NCBI GenBank assembly: GCA_016178535.1
Contig: JACOTD010000046.1
Span: 1-45,482, forward strand
Direction of reading: 5' to 3'
DNA from: Candidatus Peregrinibacteria bacterium
Lineage (GTDB): Bacteria; Patescibacteriota; Gracilibacteria; Peribacterales; Peribacteraceae
DNA: 45,482 nt
A model generated the notes under the pieces. It saw nothing but the letters and a program-made list of their open reading frames with translations. It had not been told where the DNA came from and did no database searches. The first letter of the stretch is position 1. Each line of letters starts with the position of its first letter. Positions 10,143 through 17,645 of the stretch are shown here, piece by piece. Made by a program: the position numbers and the translations under genes.

Positions 10143-12677
10143 ATGCCTACTCCGGAAGCACAACGACGGCTGGAGAATCCAGAGTCCAGACGCGAGATGG
10201 TTCCCACCGATGAGACCGATCGGCACTTGGGTGAGATCCAGCGGCAGATAGGAGCGCTCACGCCGTACACGAATCCAAACGACGGCAAGAAGTACTTCCG
10301 CGATCCCGCGGGGAACACCTACCATGTCCACGAGGGCAACATCTACCTGTTTCGCGCGGGCGGACAGAAGTGGGAATTCTTCCGAGCCGGTCGCGGGCAA
10401 CCGGAGCAATCATCTGCTGTGCAAGAGGAGCCGGCCATGGACATTCCGCCGGGGCGGCGGATCCAGTGGGAGACGATGACCGACGGCAAGGGCGTGGAAG
10501 CGACGGTCTCGGGAACGATCTACGCGGTGCGCGACAGCGGGACGTACCTGGAGTGGATGGGGGATCGATGGAGAGTGTGCCCGGAGGATCGACTTCCGAC
10601 TGCGTACAGCTATCGTTACCAGTTCCATCAGAAGAGAGCCGAGATCCTCCGCGTCAATCCGGCAGCGATGCCTCACGCTCAGGCTGAGCAACCTGCAAAC
10701 GGCGAGCGTCCCACGCAGTCACTCGAGTGGAAGCCCTCGGCAGATGGCTCGTACGCGATGGCAGGCATGATCATCGATGGGAAGCAGGAATGGTACGTCG
10801 TCACCAAACAAGGCACGTACCATCGACACCTCGGGAACAACGTGTGGAAGCATGATCTTCGCGAGGCGGATCTTCCGCAGCAGTACCTCGAGGCGTTCCG
10901 CCAGAAGAGAACGGAGCTCAGTGGAGAACGGCCGAACACTCCGCCCGATCAATCGAATCGATCGCAAGAGAATGCGAATCAAGGACAGCAGCAACCCGCG
11001 GAAGGAGCACAGTCGAATCTCGGGAGCGGACTCGAGGAATTCGAGCGACTCCCGACGGCTGCGAAGAAGATCGAGGCGATCCTGGCGCGGGTGAATGCCG
11101 GATCTCCTGAGGCCGTGAGCTTCTCGCTCAACGGACGCCGGCTCGAGTACACGGGGCGGATCGAAGCGAACTACTTCCGCAAGCGCAGCATCCTGCGGCT
11201 CGACGATTACCGGCGCAACGTGGAGACGGCGGCGCTGCGAATGCAATCGGCGCTGAATGTTCGTGCGCAGTGGAACGTCACGAGCGTCAATTTTGACGAA
11301 GGGTGGTTCACGGCGACAGACCCGCAGAGAGGTCTCTTGAAAGTGAATGCTCTCTATGCGCTCGAGCAGCCGGTGGAATGGCGATCGCAATACGAAAATA
11401 CCTACAAGGTGACCGATGCGCGCGGCAATGTTGACCATTTGGCCACGCAAGACTTCAGAGATCCGGCCGTCACCTCCACGTACCAAGTCTTCCGGCACGA
11501 CAAAGGAACTTCCGGGTACGTCGACAAGATCCGCACCGATGGAGGTTTGCAGAGCCGCGAATTTCTTCATGCGCAGGAGAATCGTCGTCACTGGCAACCC
11601 GACGAGTACACGCAAAATGGCGAACGCACGCAAAATTCGCGTGACGGTCGATGGGTGAATGACGGAGGTTCGTGGGGCACCGTCGGCATCCGGTACTACG
11701 ATGGGAGAAATCCCGAAGATGCCGTGGAAAGCGAACCGCGACAGATGCAGCGTGCGCGGCACCGCCCCACGATCATCAAGGTGCTCGCGGACAGCGCGGA
11801 GGTCATTCTGCCAGCACGCGACGGGTCACGCGAGAACGATCCTCCGGTGACGCTCGCACGAGGTCTCTACTACGTTCCGGAGAGCGGGCCCCCGATCCGA
11901 AACTTCCAGAAGCAGCATGCGACTCTGGAGGAAGATGCCGAGGGTGTGCGGGCGTGGGCCGAGGATGTGGCATCCAGGCTCGGCACGCCGGAGGCGATCG
12001 TCTCGTACCTCACGGCGAATTTCGATTGGGATTACCGCGAGCAGCGAAACCCCCTCGGGGCGGTGGGATGGCAGAACAAAGAGAACTGGTCGGACGTGAA
12101 GCATCCGCTGCAAACGTTGCGGGATGGTACGGGTCACTGCACCGATTTCGCCATGTGCATCCAGTACCTTTGGCGTTGCCTCAGGCCTCCCATTGAATCC
12201 ATCGTGACGAAGAACTACTCCATACACTTCCGTGCGGCGTACTTGGAGGAGAGGACCGATTCCGATGGAAGCAAGCGCTATAATCTTTGCATGGGGGACA
12301 ATGGCGGTTTCCGCCGCTTGAAGGAGAATCCATTGAATCAGAATCACGAGGAGTTCACGAGCGCCGCGCAAGCCATGCGATTCTGTTGGGATGAGACGCA
12401 CGATCAACAGGAAACAGCGGTGCACTGGCAGGTAAAAGCTTTGATGGAGAAATACACGGGAGGGGTGGTGGACAAGGCGACTCTCATGAACATGAAAGAC
12501 GCCGCAACGGGCGATCGCCGGAAGATCTTGGAGTGGATCGAAGACCTCGTAGCCTTGCGCGATCGCGGCGGAGGGCTCATCACCGTCAAACCCCCGGAGA
12601 ACATCGGAGGGCATGTGGGAGTGGATGAAGCCTCTGCCTTCACCGAAGATTGGTCCTCGATCACGCGGAAGATCTGA
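10143..12677 (+). CDS. large protein with C-terminal transglutaminase-like cysteine domain
   Basis: 844-aa ORF; LRDGTGHCTDFAMCIQYLWRCL (Cys nucleophile context), later NYSIHFRAAYLEE and LCMGDNGG as His/Asp candidates; repeated N-terminal modules. Confidence 0.75.
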   Translation: MPTPEAQRRLENPESRREMVPTDETDRHLGEIQRQIGALTPYTNPNDGKKYFRDPAGNTYHVHEGNIYLFRAGGQKWEFFRAGRGQPEQSSAVQEEPAMDIPPGRRIQWETMTDGKGVEATVSGTIYAVRDSGTYLEWMGDRWRVCPEDRLPTAYSYRYQFHQKRAEILRVNPAAMPHAQAEQPANGERPTQSLEWKPSADGSYAMAGMIIDGKQEWYVVTKQGTYHRHLGNNVWKHDLREADLPQQYLEAFRQKRTELSGERPNTPPDQSNRSQENANQGQQQPAEGAQSNLGSGLEEFERLPTAAKKIEAILARVNAGSPEAVSFSLNGRRLEYTGRIEANYFRKRSILRLDDYRRNVETAALRMQSALNVRAQWNVTSVNFDEGWFTATDPQRGLLKVNALYALEQPVEWRSQYENTYKVTDARGNVDHLATQDFRDPAVTSTYQVFRHDKGTSGYVDKIRTDGGLQSREFLHAQENRRHWQPDEYTQNGERTQNSRDGRWVNDGGSWGTVGIRYYDGRNPEDAVESEPRQMQRARHRPTIIKVLADSAEVILPARDGSRENDPPVTLARGLYYVPESGPPIRNFQKQHATLEEDAEGVRAWAEDVASRLGTPEAIVSYLTANFDWDYREQRNPLGAVGWQNKENWSDVKHPLQTLRDGTGHCTDFAMCIQYLWRCLRPPIESIVTKNYSIHFRAAYLEERTDSDGSKRYNLCMGDNGGFRRLKENPLNQNHEEFTSAAQAMRFCWDETHDQQETAVHWQVKALMEKYTGGVVDKATLMNMKDAATGDRRKILEWIEDLVALRDRGGGLITVKPPENIGGHVGVDEASAFTEDWSSITRKI

Positions 12678-13508
12678 TCAGGCAGTTTCGATCCCCACTC
12701 CCAAACCCTTCACGGCATTGCGGATATTCGCAATGTTCCGGGTGATCGCGGGTGCCATTGAACTTTGCTCGGATTGTTCGATGCTTCCGGCCTTCACGAG
12801 GACTGTTTCTGTTCGGCCGTTGTCCATGGTGACGGTCAATCTTCCATACTGGAAAGCCGGATCGAGTTTCAGCGCGAATCCATCGCCGCCGTTGATTGTC
12901 GCTCGATTCACTTCATCCAGGATACCTTCAATTTTGAACGGAGGTTCTTTCTGCGAGAAGGTGATGGGCACGTCGGGGACGCTCACGCCGTCACCCTCTT
13001 CTTTTTCGTAGGTGATCGCGATGGATGATGCGGGGGAGGCCGGAATGTAGCAGACCCCCGGGTCGTTTGGGTCTGGCATGATTTCCAGTGTCGGAGACTC
13101 CTTCGCTCTCTCGGAAGGTTTCTCCGTCTTCACCTCTGCCCCTTCGTTCACAGGCGCGGCCGTGTTGTTCGCCTTCTCCGCTTGGATGCCCTCGACGGTG
13201 CTCTTGTAGAGGGCCTCCGCTTCCGCGAGGAGCGCGGTCTTCGTCTGCATGAGCGGTTTGAATGATGCGCGGGTGATTGCTTCAATCTGTTGCAATTTCT
13301 GCATGAGCGCCGTTTTGGCTGCCAAGCCTGCGGGTTTTTCCGGTTCGCCCAACAGTGCTTTTCGAAGCAGGTCTTCTTGCTGTGCGAAGGACGCGGAGAG
13401 CTGATCGATAGATTGCTGAGTCTGTACGATGCTTGGTTCCGGTTCTTGCACATGCACGAGCCGATGCTCTCGATCACTGTTGCCGAAGCGGGTGAAGCGG
13501 TTATGCAT
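12678..13508 (-). CDS. hypothetical coiled-coil protein
   Basis: ORF track 12678..13619; more likely start MHNRFTRFGNSD at 13508, overlapping the upstream ORF stop; convergent with the 844-aa ORF, stops abutting (TGATCA). Confidence 0.65.
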   Translation of the reverse strand: MHNRFTRFGNSDREHRLVHVQEPEPSIVQTQQSIDQLSASFAQQEDLLRKALLGEPEKPAGLAAKTALMQKLQQIEAITRASFKPLMQTKTALLAEAEALYKSTVEGIQAEKANNTAAPVNEGAEVKTEKPSERAKESPTLEIMPDPNDPGVCYIPASPASSIAITYEKEEGDGVSVPDVPITFSQKEPPFKIEGILDEVNRATINGGDGFALKLDPAFQYGRLTVTMDNGRTETVLVKAGSIEQSEQSSMAPAITRNIANIRNAVKGLGVGIETA

Positions 13509-13782
13509 GGAGGCTCTGGACGAAGGCGGCAATGTCTGTTTCTTGAAGTTGCTTCTGCATGGCGCAGCCGCGCTTGAGCACGGCGATTTGCTCCTGCTCA
13601 TTTTTCTCCAGATCGGCATTCACGCGCGTGAGCCGCTCGAGGATGCGCTCGCGATCTTCCTCAGGAACCTCCTCGGAGATTCGGATGAACTTCTCGCGCA
13701 GCGGGAGCGGGATCGCGATGAGCGAGAGGAGCGCGCTGCGGAAGGCAGATGCGTGCATAGGGATATCAGGATAGTGTAGCAC
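13501..13782 (-). CDS. hypothetical protein (93 aa)
   Basis: Small ORF immediately upstream of and overlapping the MHNRF… ORF; helical charged composition. Confidence 0.5.
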   Translation of the reverse strand: MLHYPDIPMHASAFRSALLSLIAIPLPLREKFIRISEEVPEEDRERILERLTRVNADLEKNEQEQIAVLKRGCAMQKQLQETDIAAFVQSLHA

Positions 13783-13814
13783 CTTTTTGGCTTTTGGTTC
13801 AAGGAAAACTGGTT

Positions 13815-13931
13815 GAGAATTACGAGTTACGAATGGCGAATGACGAGTTACGAGTTACGAATTACGAATTACGAATCAAAGACCAATACTCCAATGCCAT
13901 TCGTAACTCGTAATTCGTAATTCGTAATTCC
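13815..13931. repeat. heptanucleotide-periodic inverted-repeat element (H1)
   Basis: Left arm (ACGAATT/ACGAGTT)n 13815-13876, spacer, right arm reverse-complementary (TTCGTAA/CTCGTAA)n 13898-13931; 28 nt upstream of carA. Confidence 0.85.
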
Positions 13932-13959
13932 TGCATTCGTCCGCTAGCCTATCCGTCGC

Positions 13960-15132
13960 ATGGCCTCCCTTGTTCTTCAAGACGGAACCGTCTTCACAGG
14001 CACATCCTTCGGCGCACCGATCAATCGTGATGGTGAAGTCGTCTTCAACACCGGCATGGCCGGATACCCCGAGAGCCTCACGGATCCCAGTTACCGCGGG
14101 CAGATCCTCGTCTTCACGTATCCGCTCATCGGCAACTACGGCGTGCCGAGCGAGGAACTGAATGCATGGGGATTCTCCAAGAACTTCGAGAGCGAAGGGA
14201 TTCACGTGCGAGGCGTCATCGTCGCGGAGGTCAGCGATGATTACAGCCACCATACCGCGGTGAAGTCACTGGGTGACTGGCTCAAAGACCATGGCATACC
14301 GGCGATCACCGGAGTGGACACGAGGGCGCTCACGAAGAAGCTGCGGGAACATGGGGTGATGTTGGGGAAGATTGCGTCTGAGGAATTACGATTTACGAAT
14401 TACGATTTACGAATTGAGGATCCGAATGAGTTGAATCTCGTCGCGGAAGTCAGTTGTACCGAAGCCATCACCTATGAACCCGAACTCGCAACTCGCCATT
14501 CGCCATTCGCAACTGTCCTTGCCTACGACTGTGGCATGAAGCGCAACATTCTCCGGAGCTTCCTCAAGAGAGGAGTCCGAGTGATTCGTGTGCCCTGGGA
14601 TTTCGATCTCTCCCGCTTCGATGGCGAGTACGACGGCGTCTTCTTCAGCAACGGTCCGGGCGATCCCAAGACCTGCGTTCCCACGATCAAGAGCATGGCG
14701 TGGGCGATCGAGCGGGAGATCCCGACCTTCGGTATTTGCCTGGGCAATCAACTCATGGCGCTCGCGATCGGCGGCGATACGTTCAAATTGAAGTACGGGC
14801 ACCGCGGGGCGAATCAGCCGTGTGTGGAAATTGCCCCCACCCCCCGACCCCCTCCCCCTGAAGGGAGAGGGGGAGAATGTCAAGAATTCCAAAGCTCCGA
14901 GGGAATTGGAGGCCGCTGCATCATCACGAGTCAGAATCACGGCTTCGCAGTTTCTGAGGAGCTCCCCAAGGATTGGAGCGTGTGGTTCCGCAATGCCAAC
15001 GACGGAACGGTCGAAGGGATTCGTCACAAGAGCGGAACCTTCTTCTCCGTCCAATTCCACCCGGAAGCCACGCCCGGGCCGGAGGATGCAGAGTATTTGT
15101 TCGATGAATTTCTGAGCATTCTTCGAAAATAA
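13960..15132 (+). CDS. carA: carbamoyl-phosphate synthase small subunit
   Basis: MASLVLQDGTVFTGTSFGA…GEVVFNTGMAGYPESLTDPSYRGQILVFTYPLIGNYGVP; glutaminase motifs GPGDPKTC, FGICLGNQLMALA, GHRGANQP, ITSQNHGFAV, VQFHPEATPGPED. Confidence 0.95.
   Translation: MASLVLQDGTVFTGTSFGAPINRDGEVVFNTGMAGYPESLTDPSYRGQILVFTYPLIGNYGVPSEELNAWGFSKNFESEGIHVRGVIVAEVSDDYSHHTAVKSLGDWLKDHGIPAITGVDTRALTKKLREHGVMLGKIASEELRFTNYDLRIEDPNELNLVAEVSCTEAITYEPELATRHSPFATVLAYDCGMKRNILRSFLKRGVRVIRVPWDFDLSRFDGEYDGVFFSNGPGDPKTCVPTIKSMAWAIEREIPTFGICLGNQLMALAIGGDTFKLKYGHRGANQPCVEIAPTPRPPPPEGRGGECQEFQSSEGIGGRCIITSQNHGFAVSEELPKDWSVWFRNANDGTVEGIRHKSGTFFSVQFHPEATPGPEDAEYLFDEFLSILRK
14384..14415. repeat. heptad repeat inside carA (AATTACG/ATTTACG x4)
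   Basis: AATTACGATTTACGAATTACGATTTACGAATT, translated in frame as ELRFTNYDLRI. Confidence 0.85.
14483..14514. repeat. second heptad repeat inside carA
   Basis: AACTCGCAACTCGCCATTCGCCATTCGCAACT, in frame as ELATRHSPFAT; same units as the intergenic copy at 21521-21612. Confidence 0.8.
14832..14880. repeat. C-rich palindromic element inside carA
   Basis: TGCCCCCACCCCCCGACCCCCTCCCCCTgaAGGGAGAGGGGGAGAATGT; matches the 7422-7475 copy; in frame as APTPRPPPPEGRGGEC. Confidence 0.85.
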
Positions 15133-15213
15133 GAAACAAGAGACAAGATACAAACTGTGCATAGGAGCAATGGATCATTCTTTGTACCTTGTATCTTGCA
15201 TCTTGTATCTTCC
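15131..15213. repeat. heptad-periodic inverted-repeat element (H4)
   Basis: AAGAAACAAGAGACAAGATACAAA … GATCATTCTTTGTACCTTGTATCTTGCATCTTGTATCTTCC. Confidence 0.85.
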
Positions 15214-15219
15214 ATCCCG

Positions 15220-15936
15220 ATGCCTGTCATACCTCATACCATCCGCTGCCTCTCGCTGCGCGTCATCGCGCCGGACGTGTATGAGGTCGTCTTCACCAAG
15301 CCCGAAGGCTTCAGCTTCCGCGCCGGACAGTTCGTCCTCTTCGATGTTCCGCTCATCGAGAACAGAGACGACATCCAGACGCGAGCCTTCTCCATCGCAT
15401 CTGCTCCGAGCGAAGCAGCATTGCTCTTCGTCATCAAGCTCGTTCCCCATGGCCGAGCCAGCCGATGGATCGCCGAACTCCTCCATGAGGGGACCGAGGT
15501 CACGATGCGCGGACCATTCGGCATGTTCGTTCTCGATCCGGCGACGCAAAAACCCTTCGTCCTCGTCGCCACCGGCGCGGGCATCGCGCCCTTTCGCGCG
15601 TACATCCTCGATGCCATCGATCGCGGCGACCGCCGGCGGATCGACGTGCTCTTCTGCGTGCGCACCCAGGCCGATTTCTTCTGGATCGAGGACATCGAAG
15701 CTCTCGCGAGGAAGCATGGCAACCTCGGCCTGCATGTCACGCTCAGTCATCCTTCGGCTGATTGGAATGGTCTCACGGGTCGCGTCCAAGCCGTCCTCCC
15801 CGATCTCGTTTCGGACTTCATGGCCGTCACCCTCTACGCCTGCGGCAATCCCGAGATGACCAAAGACGTGAAGCGCCTCGCCCTCACGCAGTGGGGAATG
15901 GAGAAGAAGGATGTGCATGTCGAAGGCTACATTTGA
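15220..15936 (+). CDS. FAD/NAD(P)-binding oxidoreductase, ferredoxin-NADP reductase / PyrK-like
   Basis: TRAFSIASAP (FAD binding), VATGAGIAPFRAYI (NAD(P) binding), LYACGNPEMTKDVK (C-terminal FNR-family motif). Start taken at MPVIPHTIRC, just after the repeat element. Confidence 0.85.
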   Translation: MPVIPHTIRCLSLRVIAPDVYEVVFTKPEGFSFRAGQFVLFDVPLIENRDDIQTRAFSIASAPSEAALLFVIKLVPHGRASRWIAELLHEGTEVTMRGPFGMFVLDPATQKPFVLVATGAGIAPFRAYILDAIDRGDRRRIDVLFCVRTQADFFWIEDIEALARKHGNLGLHVTLSHPSADWNGLTGRVQAVLPDLVSDFMAVTLYACGNPEMTKDVKRLALTQWGMEKKDVHVEGYI

Positions 15937-16012
15937 ATTGCGAAGGGTGAAGGGCGAATTGCGAATGTTTTCATCATTCGCAATTCGCAACTGGCAATTC
16001 GCAATTCAATTC
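15935..16012. repeat. heptad-periodic inverted-repeat element (H5)
   Basis: GAATTGCGAAGGGTGAAGGGCGAATTGCGAATG … CATTCGCAATTCGCAACTGGCAATTCGCAATTC between two convergent genes. Confidence 0.8.
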
Positions 16013-16626
16013 CGTTCATCTGTGAGCCTCAACTCGCCCCGCTCGATCATCTCCAGCACCCTGGGGTACCACTCCTTCTCCAGTTCCTGCACTCTCTCTT
16101 TGAGCGTCTCCGGTGTGTCCGTGGGCAGCACGGGACACGTTTTTTGGAAGATGATTTTTCCCGTGTCGATGCCTTCATCCATCACGTGAATGGTCATGCC
16201 GGATTCCTTCTCGCCGGCCGCGATCACCGCTTCGTGCACCTTCATCCCGAACATGTTCCTCCCGCCGTGTTTGGGCAAGAGAGCGGGATGCACATTCAAG
16301 ATCCTGTTTGGCCACTCACGGATGCACTGTGGACTGACGATGTGCATCCAGCCCATTGCGGCGATGAGGAGATCGGGATGAGGGCCCGGTCCCACGAGCG
16401 CCAACTCCATGATGCTGCGCGGGATCAGGTGCCGGTACGAACCGGCCTCATCCGCATCGGGAACGAGGATCGGAATGTTGCACTGCCTCGCCTTGTGGGC
16501 ACAACCGCGATCCATGCGATCGGTAACGAGCCCCACGCAGCGTGCGCTGAGACTCCCATCCGCGATGCGGTCGAGGACGGCCTGGAAGGTGGTGCCGCGG
16601 GAGGAGGAGAGGACGACGAACTTCAA
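16006..16626 (-). CDS. purN: phosphoribosylglycinamide formyltransferase
   Basis: MKFVVLSSSRGTTFQAVLD…, LIAAMGWMHIVSP, ILNVHPALLPKHGG, SGMTIHVMDEGIDTGKIIFQ; TTG start. Confidence 0.9.
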   Translation of the reverse strand: MKFVVLSSSRGTTFQAVLDRIADGSLSARCVGLVTDRMDRGCAHKARQCNIPILVPDADEAGSYRHLIPRSIMELALVGPGPHPDLLIAAMGWMHIVSPQCIREWPNRILNVHPALLPKHGGRNMFGMKVHEAVIAAGEKESGMTIHVMDEGIDTGKIIFQKTCPVLPTDTPETLKERVQELEKEWYPRVLEMIERGELRLTDERN

Positions 16627-16685
16627 ATGGAAAATTGATAATTGAAAATTAAATTATCAATTTTCAATTATCAATTGTCAATTTC
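16626..16685. repeat. heptad-periodic inverted-repeat element (H6, AT-rich)
   Basis: AAAATTGATAATTGAAAATTAAATTATCAATTTTCAATTATCAATTGTCAATTT, directly upstream of purN. Confidence 0.75.
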
Positions 16686-17496
16686 CCGCCCGAAGGATTT
16701 TTCCTCCACAATCTCCGAAAAGATCTCCTTCGCGAGAAATTCCCGGCACCCACCCTTCGCTGTCGCTCAGGGCAAGTCCATGATCACGCACAATGACCGC
16801 GGGGATCGATTGGCCTGCGTTGCCCATGAGGAAGTTCGCGGCGACGGCGAGTTGGTCCGCGACGGCTTCAATCGTGATGTGGAGCGGCTTGCCGAAGAGA
16901 TCCAGCTTCCCGATTTGGCTCGCAAGCGGATCCATGCCGCTCACGGCGAGGGCGAAGGCGGTGACGCCCAGTCTTCGCGGACGCACGCAGGAGTCCGTGA
17001 GGATCACAGCAAGGCGGCAATTGTTCCTTGTTCCTTGTTCCTTGTTTCTTGTTCGATGCCCCATGAGCGCGCGTTTCATTTTTCCCACGGAACCAACGGG
17101 ATCTCTCGGCCACCCGATGGCGAATCCCGCCGCGACGTTCGATTCATCCAATCCCGCATTCGCCGTGAGGATCGATCCTGAGGAAAGTCCCTCGGGATGC
17201 AGCTCCGTGAGGAGCACGTGAGAACAATGGCCGACGATCTCTCCATGGAGGCGCTGCGTCTCTCGGAGAACTGCCTCGCAGAATTCGGCGCTGCGTCCGG
17301 TCTTCTCGCTCCAGGCAATCGCTTCTTGACCCGGCTTCAGGCTCGAGAGATCGATCATTGCTCCCTCGACGGTCGCGACGGCTTTGGAAGAGAGGACGAC
17401 AATGTCCCCGTCGCGTTGTTCGATCATCGTTGCGATCATGCTCGCGAGATCATCGTGCGGACGGAGAATCGGGGTGTGAACGGGAAGCAATTCCAT
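16678..17496 (-). CDS. CofE-like (coenzyme F420-0:L-glutamate ligase family) protein
   Basis: MELLPVHTPILRPHDDLASMI…IVVLSSKAVATVEGAM…SGSILTANAGLDESNVAAG…RLAVILTDSCVRPRRLGVTAFALAVSGMDPL…AVADQLAVAANFLMGNAGQSIPAVIVRD, family-typical order of motifs. Confidence 0.75.
   Translation of the reverse strand: MELLPVHTPILRPHDDLASMIATMIEQRDGDIVVLSSKAVATVEGAMIDLSSLKPGQEAIAWSEKTGRSAEFCEAVLRETQRLHGEIVGHCSHVLLTELHPEGLSSGSILTANAGLDESNVAAGFAIGWPRDPVGSVGKMKRALMGHRTRNKEQGTRNNCRLAVILTDSCVRPRRLGVTAFALAVSGMDPLASQIGKLDLFGKPLHITIEAVADQLAVAANFLMGNAGQSIPAVIVRDHGLALSDSEGWVPGISREGDLFGDCGGKILRAGN
17019..17054. repeat. heptad repeat inside the CofE-like gene
   Basis: AATTGTTCCTTGTTCCTTGTTCCTTGTTTCTTGTTC; on the coding strand (ACAAGGA)n, in frame as TRNKEQGTRNN. 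Confidence 0.85.
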
Positions 17497-17645
17497 GGTC
17501 CGAGAATACCAGGGATCTCGATTCACTGATGGTGATTTCCGCGACCATTCGAGATCGAGAAATGTTTTGACAAGAGATCATACTCGAAGCTTCATGCTAC
17601 AGGGAATGTTGTTCGCCGGATGCGCCGAGTACTAGAGTACCGCCA

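Noticed and set aside
13815-13931. Possible CRISPR array (repeated ACGAATT units)
   Set aside because: 7-nt units are contiguous with no unique spacers and form inverted arms; no cas genes in the window.
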